Source: Rhynchopus sp. YZ270_cl-10
Taxonomy: Eukaryota; Euglenozoa; Diplonemea; Diplonemida; Diplonemidae
Reading direction: 5' to 3'
DNA: 64,000 nt
Assembly (NCBI GenBank): GCA_964035575.1
Contig: OZ037854.1
Coordinates: 248,001-312,000 of the forward strand
Both the position numbers and the translations under genes were made by a program. Below the pieces are notes generated by a model. That model made no database searches and was not told where the DNA came from. It saw nothing but the letters and a program-made list of their open reading frames with translations. Of the stretch, positions 52,166 through 62,645 are shown one piece after another. How positions within the stretch are numbered: the stretch's first letter is position 1; the number at the start of each line of letters is the position of its first letter.

Positions 52166-53282
52166 TTATAAACTTTTCTTCTTTCTTTTACACAATAGGA
52201 GGTATTGGGAAATGGAGGACGGCAACTATAGTTATGTGCAGAACCGTTCTGTACTGTGCAGCGCTGTGCCCACATTCTCATAGTGCAGATGCGATGATAG
52301 GGGGTGGGGGTGGGATGGGATGGGGGGTAGTCTGCCGTAGAGGTGTCTCCGATTGAAGCATTTTTTTTTTTTTTTTTTGTTGCGGAAACCTTAGACCTTA
52401 GGGATCTCTTTGGGATCTTTGACACTGCAAGGTACTGAGCATGCTCCGTTCCCACCCCCACCCCATCCCTTCCCCGAGCAAACAAAGAGAATGAACACCG
52501 AGATGCTGAGGTCTCATTGTCTGAGAGGGGGGTCTTCGTTGGGGATGGGGAGGGGGAGGGGAGGGGGGGGGGAACTGCAGCATGCGTCTGAAATGAATGC
52601 TTTTGCAGGCTGCAGGCTGGCTCTGATGGCTCTGAAGCGACCACCTGGATCAGATACCGTAGTCCACGACTGTAAACGATGCTGTCTCAGGATCGAAGGG
52701 CGATTATGGGGAAGGGGAAGCTTGGTTCACATCCCTATACAAAAGCCGTTGATCAGAGTGAGGATTCTCTGTTCCCCAGCTTTGTGTATGGTGTAGCTTC
52801 TTGTACATTGTACTGAGCAACCTACGCCCCCTTGAGGTGTCTTCTTGGTGATGGATCCCCAACCCTGTGCAGTTAATTGATGTTGGTGGTCTGTGGTGTT
52901 CCCTTCTGTTGCGTGGTGTAGTTGAAGCGAGGGTAATTCGTGTAGAATATGGCCCTTTTGTGTGGGGTAGGGTGAGTCTCTCAATACAAAGTGTCGTTGC
53001 AGTTTCTGCATCGTACCTGACTGTCTTGGGAGGACGTCACGGTGGGGAGGGGGAGGGAGGAGAGGAGGGGAGTTGGATTGTTGACGACAAACACCGTCGT
53101 AGAATTGTTGTTATATTGCAGTTGGGGGGGGGGGGGGGATGGGGATGGGGAGGGGGGGGGATTCTGACCTTTTTATGGTTCATTTTGCAAAAGAAAATGA
53201 ACCATTGATGCTGGTGTATTAGATTTTATCTGTGCTTCTTCACATAGTGTAGATACGAAACCGGTGTGCTCGTGTGATCTTT

Positions 53283-53325
53283 TGGTACACAGTTCATGAG
53301 AATGGGCTGTTGTATTTCAAGAAAA
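53283..53325 (+). repeat. dispersed repeat R4 (partial)
   Basis: GGTACACAGTTCATGAGAAT then GGGCTGTTGTATTTCAAG, shared with 57966 and 61533. Confidence 0.6.
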
Positions 53326-55261
53326 CCCTTTTTTATTTCCGTCTTTTTTTTTTTTACCCAGAGAAAGCGAGAGAGGCTTTAAATTATATCATCCATTTTT
53401 CTTCTTTTTTTAAAGAAGTTAAACTACCATGTCGCAATGTGATTCTTTTTTTCCCTCCAGCGGCAACGCTAAAAAGAAAAAAAATATTCTCATTGTTCTT
53501 GGCGCGCTTTTTTGGACAGCAGTCCCAAATCGATTCCTCTTGTGCATTTTTTTTTGTACATCTGTGGAATCGTAGGTCAGTCTGAAGTTTCCTGCATAAA
53601 ATGACCTCCGTATTCTTTATACACAACCACTGCTTTCCCTTTGTCACACACTGTAAGGTGTTTTCGCTTGTACCCCCCTTTTTTTGTGTCCCCCCCTTCG
53701 TGCTTCACGCTCCGCTTTGCTTATTACTTAAACACCCCTTTTATCATATCAAAGCCTATGTACAACTACACGAATGTTTAATACCATTCCTCTGAAGTGT
53801 TTGTACCTCTATTTAGAACATCGCAGTTCATGTGATCCGTCGAGAGAACACGACGTTCCTTTTCCTCCCAAGGTAGTTGCACGACTCCCTGATTCTAACA
53901 ACATTTACGATTTTTTTTTGGGTTATTTTTCTGGGCGAGGGGGTGGTGGTGGGTGGGGTCCTGATAGTGTGAAATCACTACACCCAGCTTATGGGGCACG
54001 AGACGGCTGTTTCATTGGTCACATCCCGGGGTAACATCGTCACCGTACAGCTACCTACTGTAGGGAAGGGGGTGCTTGCGTTGTATAAGAATCTCTCTGC
54101 TGTGGCCAGAAATGTGATCAGACTCTCAAGGGGTTGTTAGCCACAAGAGGTTCGGAGGCTCGAGTACTGGAGAAGATCGATTCAGGTTCTGGTAAGCGCC
54201 TGCTGAGAGCACAGCAATAAACGTACCGCATGGCCTGGGGTTGTGGTTATAAGTTTGCGGGGGACCCCCCGTGGACCCTACCCTGTCCGTATGGGACACC
54301 GTATATGGATCCGATGAAGAACAATTGTGGTTGCTATCCCTGTGACAGTAGTCTAAAATTAAAATAATATTTGTTTGGAGAGAAAATAACCCCTTTTCAG
54401 GAGTCGTGCACCGCACCTAGCACAATGGAGTACAACTGTACTCTTAGAATAAAGAAAGTGGTACTTTTATTTCAGAAGCAACTCTCCTTCCCCCCCCCCA
54501 TTCCAGTTAGCACCAAACCTAAAATGCTTTCGGCAAAAAAAAGCCAAAGCAATCCAGAGAACGAACCAATTTTTCGTTGTTGCCCCTTTTTTCAACCCCC
54601 ACCCAGCTCCAGTTTTTCTCTTAATCCTATGCTTATCCTTGCGTCTTACTTTATATTTTTTTGTTTCTTTTGACAGCAAAAAAGGTTGTCCACAACTCGG
54701 CGTATTTTTGATCTTTCTGTGTCTTTTCTTTGGTATTTGTGTGTTTGTGTGCACCCTATGTGCGATCCGTTCCTGCAAATATTTGATTTGACTAATATTT
54801 TTTTTCCTTCTTTCCACAACCCAAAACTTAGCACAGCGTCGACACGACACGTTGACGAAGGATTTCTTTTTTTTTTTTTCTTATGCCTCTTTGTTCTTCT
54901 TCTTCCTTTATAGACTAAGAACTGAGGCTTAGACCCTGGCAAGCTTCCAAGGTGTGTGTACACAAGCTGCAAACCCATCTCTCAAGTTGTCTCTTTCCTT
55001 TGCGACTCAATGTGAGTTTACTAGGCTGGTGCTCACTTCCCATGCGAGAGGTTTACCCTTTTTTGTCTCCTTCAATAAGTTGTACATTACAAGCAGTTGT
55101 GGGCAGTTTCTGAGAGCGGAAAATTGTCCAATGTGCGTGCGTGCACACACAAAGCGTGTGTACATCTTATAAGCGGGTCTTTTTTTTTCGAAGCCATTTG
55201 AGAGATGTTTTTTAAAAAGTGTTGAATAGTTGAATACAGTATTCGGTTTTTACCGTGACTA

Positions 55262-55343
55262 TAAATATGTTGGACCGTAAAAATGTTGGGACAGCGCAAA
55301 AAAGGCTCGCTCGTCCCAACAGTATTCCGGCCCAACATATTTA
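55262..55343. mobile_element. 82-bp inverted-repeat element
   Basis: TAAATATGTTGGACCG pairs with CGGCCCAACATATTTA; an inner TGTTGGGAC/GTCCCAACA continues the stem. Confidence 0.65.
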
Positions 55344-55776
55344 CAGTTATGATATTATTTCCAAATACCACTACAAAAAACACTTAATAGAGTTCTCTCT
55401 CAACGGTCTGAAGAAAGAGGCACCACGGAACAAAAAGGGGAACCTCAAGTTGATGGCACCGTTTTAGCTTTGCGTGTAATTTATGAAACTCTGTACCCCT
55501 CCCCATCCCACGCTTCCCCCCCTTTTGAAAGGTGATCAATCACGAAAGAGGATTTTTTACAAACTTTTCCATTTAAGTTTAACCGCAGCTAAGCGAGGTT
55601 CGATTCATAATATGTTATGCAAACACCACCCCTGCTCCAGAACACTATTCTTTTTCTTTTTTCTTTTGAAAGAAAATGCGGCTGTTCCACAACGGTAGCA
55701 CCATTTTTTGTAAAATACACAGCGAGAGGGCTTTGGATGATTTTTTTCTTCTCTAAAAACTAACCACGTGATTTTT
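55344..55776. other. spacer, no gene seen
   Basis: Short low-complexity stretch between two inverted-repeat elements. GCGAGGTTCGATTCAT near 55593 resembles a tRNA B box or degenerate R1 but has no tRNA fold around it. Confidence 0.55.
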
Positions 55777-55897
55777 CCTGAAATTTGGTTGATTTTGGAG
55801 GAGTTTCCACCTGCTTTTTACCGCGCCTATACGCGGGGTAAAAATCAGGTGGAGTGTAGTGGTATTTAAACACCACTAAAATCTACCAAATTTCAGG
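55777..55897. mobile_element. 121-bp inverted-repeat element
   Basis: CCTGAAATTTGG at the left and exact reverse complement at the right. An inner hairpin is CCACCTG...TTTTTACC / GGTAAAAATCAGGTGG. Confidence 0.7.
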
Positions 55898-56241
55898 TAA
55901 ACTCAGGTGGACTAATTATATGTGCTTGGGTTAGTCTCTGCTCTCTCCAACCTTTATTATGATTGTTGTGCTTTCTTCTGGGACTGACATCGTACGTTGA
56001 TCAGTCGAGAGGGTGATTGCATCAAAACCTACCATTTTCCCCCACTACAGTACCCACGTCCCCAGAGGCGTACGTACTGAACAACCCTTTTTTTCTTTTT
56101 TGAAATCCTCAAAAAAAAATGTGGTTCCGTTGTGCAGACATCAACCAGATGTGCTATACAACAAAACAACCATTTTTCTTTTTGTAGCGTTTTTTCGATA
56201 AGAAAAGTACAATGAAAGAAAGTTCTCTTTTTCTAAAAAAA

Positions 56242-56273
56242 GGTGACTTAACATTATGAGTCTTAGGTTCATC
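56242..56273 (+). repeat. stem-loop repeat R1
   Basis: GGTGACTTAACATTATGAGT then CTTAGGTTCATC; followed by a long T tract and CCTTCCGTAG. Confidence 0.6.
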
Positions 56274-56603
56274 TTCTGTTTTTTTCTTTTTTTTTTTTCC
56301 TTCCGTAGTTCATAGCAGTGTGGCTTTCTTATCCCCTCATCAGTCTTGGGCGAGAGCGATGGAAAAGCGGTTGCACGTTTGCGAGCTTTTCCCCCCTTTT
56401 TTTCCCCCTTCTCGTCTCCTACTTTTCTCCAGGTTTTTGGTGATTTTTCACCGTGTTTTCCCAACTGTTTTTCCCTTGAAGGAGCTCATGTAACCGTGAT
56501 GACTCCATACTGGAATAAACCCATAAAGTCAGGGGATTGGCTCGAAGTTGTATTATTTACTACTTCCCGTCTATACCAACATAACCTATTTTTTTTTTTT
56601 TTT

Positions 56604-56668
56604 GAAAGATGGGACCATTTTTGATCCCTCCTATGCTATCAAATTGATTGCATATGTTGAAATACTAT
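56604..56668 (+). repeat. dispersed repeat R5
   Basis: GAAAGATGGGACCATTTTTG, TGCTATCAAATTGATTGCAT; second copy at 58817-58891. Confidence 0.7.
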
Positions 56669-57269
56669 TTTTTTCTCTCTCTCGATTCTTTCTGATAGAC
56701 TTATTACCATCAAGGTGTCCCCCTATGCTATACTGTATTTCTTTTAAAGGTGGTGGAGCTCCACAAGCTTAAGTTATTTCTTTGGGTATGTGTGTACACA
56801 AGAGACGTGTGCATTCGTCTTACAATTTTTTTCTGTTTTGGTTATTTTGTTTTGTTATTCTTGTTGTGTCCGCGAGGCTTATTCATCCGTCATTTTAAGG
56901 AGGTGAATTATGCCAAGGGAAACACCATAGTCTCATCCATCAACCATTCTGTTTCTCCCCTTTTAAAAATAGTGATAAATTTCAGTGTTACACACAAAAA
57001 AAAAGACGGTGATTTTGGTGCGTTTTGTAAATTACCAATCTTGTGTGTAGGTCCAAAAACCCGAAGTGCATCATTTTATCATGTACTGACTTCGTAAGGA
57101 CTTAGAAAAGATTTTTTTTTGTACCATGTTAACAACGGCTTTTAATAATCAACAAAAACGTACCCTCTTTTTTGTTGTTGTTTTCCGCGTACAGGCTTTA
57201 CAGAGGCTTTATGAAAACTGACTTTTCGATCACAGCTCTTTTTTTTTTTTTTTTTTTTTGTTTTGTTTT

Positions 57270-57296
57270 GATGACCACGCGAGGATTTGGTTCATC
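57270..57296 (+). repeat. stem-loop repeat R1, degenerate
   Basis: GATGACCACGCGAGGATTTG then GTTCATC. Confidence 0.5.
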
Positions 57297-57527
57297 TTAT
57301 CAAATTATTTTTTGTTCAGTTCTTTTTTTGCACCTTCCTTCTTGCCCTTATAATAGAAAGAAAGTATACACATGGGGTTTCTTTTCTTTTTTTTTTTTGC
57401 ATCTTATTTCAGATGGGTTGTGCACAGTGAGAGGCACACCCATCTTTTTTTGAAGTTTTTTTTCTTCCTGATTATCGTCCCACAGAGACGTTTGCGCTTT
57501 TTAAAAAACTTTTTTTGGTGACTACAT

Positions 57528-57623
57528 GGTGGAGTTCGCACAAAATGAGCGGACCCTTTTGGGCGGCCCTTCCGCCTGAAGAATGCACCCAAAAGGGTCC
57601 GCCCATTTTGGGCGGACTCCACC
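57528..57623. mobile_element. inverted-repeat element, GGTGGAGT family, copy 1
   Basis: GGTGGAGT...ACTCCACC ends; inner arms contain GGACCCTTTTGGG and reverse complement. A related copy is at 62493-62645. Confidence 0.8.
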
Positions 57624-57965
57624 CTGTAAGAAACATGAGGCTTCGGTTCATCTCTCAACGATTCTCTTTTCCCCTCCCCTCACACAGCAGGGACCCGCCA
57701 TCTTTTCAAGTTCACATTTTTTGTTTTGTTCTGTTCTGACACAAACAAAACCGGTGTGTAGATAGTCCGCCTATCTCCCGTTATCCTCCACCCCCCACAC
57801 TCCACCCAATTGTAGGGAACCACAGTTCTGTTGCCATTGGCACGAGGGGGGAGGGATAGCGTGTGTGTTTTTTTTTTTAAATCAAGACCGGGTATTTGTG
57901 CTTTCATCCGGGGCTGGCATCGTGGGTCCGTAGGTGCCTGCTTCATTAACTATCAATTTTAATCT

Positions 57966-58045
57966 TGGTTGGGGTCCACCCCGGTACAGCCTGTCATTGT
58001 ACCAAGGTACAGTGTCACGAGAGGGCTGTTGTATTTCAAATCAAC
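57966..58045 (+). repeat. dispersed repeat R4
   Basis: GGTTGGGGTCCACC, GTCATTGTACCAAGGTACAG, then GGGCTGTTGTATTTCAA. Confidence 0.75.
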
Positions 58046-58430
58046 TTTAATCTCTTGCGTTCCCCAACGCGTAATTCCAGATGGGGAGTCACTCTCTTCT
58101 CTTCAGGCGGTTTCACCCCAAACCTGTGCACCGTATTGTCAGGTTGTAACCTCTCGATTTTTGGCGGATCAACTTCGTTCTGTTTTGTGCAGAACAAGTG
58201 TCTTTTTTTTTTGACGTGTGTTTTTTTTTTCCCTTGAAGTATTTAGATCAATGTGATCGGCTAAGGAAATGACTGTACCCTGCTTTCCTTGTAAGCAACT
58301 CTCTGGTGCAACGCTCCGGTTCGATAACCCATAGAACCTCAGTGCCTCCATAACCCAGAGGGTGTTTACGCTGTTAAACCCACCTTTTTCTTTTTGCAAC
58401 GCGTTTTATTGACGTTGCAAAAAGAAAAAG

Positions 58431-58542
58431 TATTAGTGGGCATCCTCGGGTGCCTCCTACCACACAACCAAATTTTCAAAAAAAAATAGTGGAGCACACT
58501 CTAGGGTGGCTACACTAATACAACCAAGTTTTCAAAAAAAAG
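58431..58542 (+). repeat. two adjacent R3 repeats
   Basis: Two head-to-tail copies, each ending TTTTC-A(n). The junction is A(n)-TAGTGGAG, so the second copy begins in the A tail of the first. Confidence 0.78.
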
Positions 58543-58816
58543 AGGGGATTTATTTTTGTTGTTTCAAACATTATATCCTTGGTGATACAAAACGGGTATT
58601 GTGGTGTGATTCAGGGGGTACGGACAACCTGCGGGAGAACCACGGGGGGAATCTCAGAGAACTGCTAGGGGCTATACCACCCCCTTAACGGAGCACCTTC
58701 GGGAGAACCACGGAGAATCGGTTTGGTGATCACACCAGTATGGTTCTCCTTTTTTTTTCTCTGCACGAAGCATTTTACTTTTCTTTTCTACGTTTTGCAA
58801 AACACACACCATAAAA

Positions 58817-58891
58817 AGAAAGATGGGACCATTTTTGTTGATCCCTCACCATATACTATCAATTTATTGATTGCATATGATGAAAATACTT
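58817..58891 (+). repeat. dispersed repeat R5
   Basis: AGAAAGATGGGACCATTTTT ... ATTGATTGCATATGATGAAA, homologous to 56604-56668. Confidence 0.7.
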
Positions 58892-59107
58892 TCTCTGTCA
58901 CCTTATGAAATGAAGGAGGAAATAGAAACAAAGCATTTTGAACACACTTTTGCGGTGCAGAGCCACTCCTCACCAAAACAGGTCGAGGTGTGTGCGTTTC
59001 ACCACAACCCTGTCTCCCATGGGTTGTATCGTGTGATGAGTGTTACGTTTCTATTTTCTTTTGAAGGGCAGATGGGCTGAATCCCATTCTATCAGGGTGT
59101 CTTTTCT

Positions 59108-59130
59108 GATGACCAAGCAGAGGTAACATC
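59108..59130 (+). repeat. stem-loop repeat R1, shortened
   Basis: GATGACCAAGCAGAGGTAAC then ATC; lacks part of the stem. Confidence 0.4.
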
Positions 59131-59416
59131 TCAACTCTATTTTTTTTTCCTCTTCCCCCAAAAAAACCCCCCCGCCCCCCCTTTTTCTTTCAGCGTTATT
59201 GGTGAGATAATGTCTGATTGATCACAGATTTTAAATTTCTACTTTATGTTTCAAATATACCCCCATTTTTTTCCCGTTCTCGCTACTCTATTAAGTTAGT
59301 GTAGTAATGTGCAGTGCAACCGTTCTTCACAAATCCATTGGATTCCCCCTTTAAAATGCCAACATCCATTTTGAGTACTCATTAATATGGGTGTTTGCAT
59401 CTACAAAAAAATGACA

Positions 59417-59484
59417 GTGGAGATTGCACAAACTGTGGCAACACAACCGAGACAACTACACTACTCCAACAATTTATCAAAAAA
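59417..59484 (+). repeat. A-tailed dispersed repeat R2
   Basis: GTGGAGATTGCACAAACTGT ... CTACACTACTCCAACAATTT, then ATC-A(n). Confidence 0.8.
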
Positions 59485-60298
59485 TATTCTTAAAGTCCAA
59501 TCCAAAGACACCATTTGAACAGAAGACCAACCTATCTTTCTTTTGGTAGACAACTGTCCACATTATAGCTAAAATCCCCGTATGTTTTTTGACCATGTTT
59601 TATCAAAAGATTTTTTTTTTTTTTTTTTTTTTGAGTAACAACTTCGCTTTTGTTACAGATCATGCCACACCAACTTTGTACGTGTTGTCGTTCTTTCCTC
59701 TCCCAATACACAACTTACTTTTTTGCGAAGGGAAGAGGATAGGGGGTAAAATGAGTTGATAGGATAGCAACTTCATTTCCCTCCTCTTCCTGTGTGTTTT
59801 TTTTCTCCCCTCACGACTACGATCCATTCATTGTCTTTTTACAATGGCATCTACAATCGAGGCTTTTCTGGTACTCTCAACCTACTGTCCATATTTTTGT
59901 AATGCCCAGATCCACCTGGACATTCGTAGACTGAAGTTGAATACCGTGACTCGATTTTCCTCCTCTATCTCTGTGGGTTGTTCATCCACCCACACACACA
60001 CTCCTCCTTTTTTGTTGAAAAATTGATAACGTGCAGACACGCTTTTTTTTTTTCGCGTTGTGAGATTCACGCAATTTTCTTCCTTTTTTTTGGTTCAAGA
60101 AAGACAACTAAACGAGATCTTTTTTTACCAACATTTCTCCTTTTTTTTTTTTTTTTTGCTGGGTGCACGAGATGGCCCTTTTTTGCCATTTCAAATGTTT
60201 CTTTTGCTAAAACATGCCCTACCCTTTGATTGTACCTTGTTATGCCATCATTTTTGCATACAGGGATCTGGTTACTGTATTTTTTTTTCTTTTTCCAA

Positions 60299-60327
60299 GG
60301 TGACTGAGCAGAGGCTAGGGTCCATCT
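60299..60327 (+). repeat. stem-loop repeat R1
   Basis: GGTGACTGAGCAGAGGCTAG then GGTCCATC, followed by a pyrimidine tract. Confidence 0.5.
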
Positions 60328-60525
60328 CGCCCTTTTCTTTTGAAAGATATGTGCACAACAAGACACACTTCAGCACATTTTTCTTCAGAGGCGACTATGC
60401 CCCCCGAGCCTTCAGTTCATGTGACAAATGCTTTCTTTTCCCCTTGAGAATTCCCGCTCTTTTCCCCATTTCCCTTTAAAAAAAGGCGTGTGTATTTGCA
60501 TGATATTTTCGAACTAGGTGCTACC

Positions 60526-60662
60526 CATAACCGAGAACAGTTAAGGAAACGGTTAAATGTTCCTTAGTTTTTGGGCATTCTTTAAGTTTTAGAGGTCCTT
60601 AATTTATCGTTTTTTTTTGGGACAATTTATCGTGTCTTAACTTTTCTCGGTTATGGACCACC
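60526..60662. mobile_element. inverted-repeat element with AGGTG ends
   Basis: CCATAACCGAGAA pairs exactly with TTCTCGGTTATGG; the weaker outer pair AGGTG/CACCT sets the limits. Confidence 0.7.
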
Positions 60663-61179
60663 TTCGAGTCAGCTGTGCACACTGTAGTAGTATTGGCTCT
60701 CTCCTTTGCTCTATTCAAGAGGGAGAGGGAGAGAGAGCTTGCCTTAGTCCTGAAGGAGAGAGGGGGGGCTTTCTAGTGGTTTGAACACAGGATCAAAAAA
60801 AAAAAAGAGGAATCCCCTTTTTTGAAGAGAAACCTTCGTGTTCTTACCGTACAGTGAGAAACAAAGGAAACAAAGTACCAAATCAGTGTTTTGTTTCGAA
60901 CGTTCCAGTTTTCTTGCAAAAAACCGCAAAAAAAACTGCAAAAAAAAAAAACCGCAAAAACCAGGGGAAGAGTGTGATTGTTGTACACATGTCTTTTCTT
61001 CCCTTTAATAGAAAATTCCTTTTTTATATATTACGAGTAACCCTACCAGGTAGATACCAGTTTTACTAGCAGTAACCCCTTTCAATTTGTCTGCACTGAG
61101 GTAGGTTTTGTGAGATGATTTTTTTTTTTTCCCCTTTCTTTTTCCCCTCTCTTTTTGTACTGCCAACCTCTTCACGAAA

Positions 61180-61210
61180 GGTGACGAAGTTATGAGAGAC
61201 TTAGGTTCAT
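61180..61210 (+). repeat. stem-loop repeat R1 with downstream partner motif
   Basis: GGTGACGAAGTTATGAGAGA then CTTAGGTTCAT. The partner motif GCGTCCCAGAGGCGTTTTGC lies about 30 bases downstream, in the same order as in the intron copy at 27955. Confidence 0.6.
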
Positions 61211-61532
61211 TACAAAACGTTTCTTTGGAGTGTCAGTCTGCGTCCCAGAGGCGTTTTGCACTATCAACTTCACTTTTTATTTTTTTTTTTGTTCACGATA
61301 CGGTCCGGGCACGTACCAGACCACCCATACAACCTTCCCCCCGCCCAACCCAGCTTCCACTTTTTTTATTCGCCCAAATTAGCAACTCAGGGTTTGTGCT
61401 TCATTTAGACTCTCTCCCACACTGCGAAACGGGCAGAGGACCCCAACCGGACCCTACATCACACAAAATTCATCTGGTTGATGAGTGATAGCGGTAGCAG
61501 ATGTAAAACACGAAATGGATTGTAGGACTGCA

Positions 61533-61612
61533 TGGTTGGGGTCCACCGGTCCAGCCGGTCATTGTACTAAGGTACACTGTTCACGAGCAGGCTTTTTGTT
61601 GTATTTCAAGTC
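61533..61612 (+). repeat. dispersed repeat R4
   Basis: GGTTGGGGTCCACCGGTCCA, GTCATTGTACTAAGGTACAC, TTGTTGTATTTCAAGTCAAG. Confidence 0.75.
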
Positions 61613-61701
61613 AAGTATTTATTTTTACTGTTATTTTTTTTTTTTTTTACCTCTGATTTAGTATTAACTGCCATTTCCTCCCCCGGTATCTCTCCCTTGT
61701 A

Positions 61702-61734
61702 GATGACTAAGCACAGAGGGGCTTACGGTCATCT
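61702..61734 (+). repeat. stem-loop repeat R1
   Basis: GATGACTAAGCACAGAGGGG then CTTACGGTCATCT; the outer GATGA/TCATC pairing is perfect. Followed by a pyrimidine tract and GCACGCAG. Confidence 0.65.
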
Positions 61735-61879
61735 AAAATACCTATCTTTCTTTCTTTTTTTTTGCACGCAGCCACCGCTAGGTTGGGTCGTGATGATGGC
61801 TGCCAGTAGTGAGTTGGTTATCCTTTTTATATGCATAATACAAGAAAGGAACCAACAACACCACGAACAAAAAATAATA

Positions 61880-61934
61880 GTGGCGTTCATCCTCTAGGTG
61901 TCTACACTAATACAACCAAGTTTTCAAAAAAAAG
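61880..61934 (+). repeat. A-tailed dispersed repeat R3
   Basis: GTGGCGTTCATCCTCTAGGT then CTACACTAATACAACCAAGT and TTTTC-A(n). Confidence 0.75.
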
Positions 61935-62151
61935 GTGTATTCGTTACTCTTTTTTTAACTGCTGCGTTGCTTATCAGAAGTATGTTGCTACGTTTTTCTT
62001 TTTTCTCTACCGGATGGGCGGGGAAGGGTGTTTCTCTACGAAAAAAACAACAACGGGACACAACTTCCCCCCTCCTCTTTGTTCTGGATTTCGACACAAA
62101 TCTGTATTTTACCTTTTTTTTTCCCCCTTCAAAAAAAATATTGTCTGTTTT

Positions 62152-62275
62152 CTTACTGGGGGGGCGAATACAAGAGGTACCTCTTGTAATAGACTTTGTT
62201 CTATTTTTTTTTCCTTCAAGCCTAATACAAGAGGTATAAGAGGGCTTGTATTTCGTCCCCCCCCACCCCAGTAAG
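62152..62275. mobile_element. 124-bp inverted-repeat element
   Basis: CTTACTGGGGGGGCGAATACAAG-like left end pairs with the right end, with a GAGGTACCTC self-pair and a second AATACAAGAGGTA inside. Confidence 0.7.
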
Positions 62276-62492
62276 ATATCTCTTCACTTCGCAACGTCTT
62301 TTTTTTATTCTTCATTTTCTTTCCTCACCTCCCTCCCACTTCCAACTCCCCCCTAACATCCCCCATTTCCAGATCTTTCTGGCAGAAGACGGGGAAAATT
62401 GTGTTTGAAAAAAAAAAGCAAAAAACTATTTTTCCCTATTACCTCCCCTCCCCCCTTGAGTTTCAACGTATTGCGACATTTTTTTTTTTCCC

Positions 62493-62645
62493 TGTCGCAC
62501 ACGGTGGAGTCTGACCAGCTTGAACTGAGTCCAATCCGGACTCACCCCCCGAGTCCGCCTCGGGATCCGGCCAACTAGACTCAGGGGTCCGTCCAAGAGT
62601 CCGGCCAAAAGGGTCCGGCCATTTTGGTCAGACTCCACTGTGCAG
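62493..62645. mobile_element. inverted-repeat element, GGTGGAGT family, copy 2
   Basis: GGTGGAGTCTGACCA pairs with TGGTCAGACTCCAC. GAGTCCGG-type motifs inside recur in both orientations, as in copy 1. Confidence 0.78.

Larger units (their letters stand above)
51810..55261. other. gene-poor region
   Basis: Poly-T, poly-G (53120-53165) and purine-rich stretches. It contains repeats R1 (52135) and R4 (53283). Open frames are short and cross homopolymers; none supported as genes. Confidence 0.6.
55898..57527. other. gene-poor region with dispersed repeats
   Basis: T-rich. It holds R1 copies (56242, 57270) and an R5 copy (56604); no exon supported. Confidence 0.55.
57624..60525. other. gene-poor region with dispersed repeats
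   Basis: Contains R4 (57966), two R3 copies side by side (58431-58542), R5 (58817), R2 (59417), R1 (59108, 60299) and a perfect-looking short hairpin at about 58388-58430 (CTTTTTCTTTTTGCAACG and partner). No gene supported. Confidence 0.55.
60663..62151. other. gene-poor region with dispersed repeats
   Basis: Contains GA-rich and T-rich runs, R1 (61180, 61702), R4 (61533) and R3 (61880). No exon supported. Confidence 0.55.

Noticed and set aside
58290-58335. tRNA-like B box (CGGTTCGATAACC)
   Set aside because: No cloverleaf, A box or acceptor stem could be drawn around it; the same holds for GAGGTTCGATTCAT near 55593.
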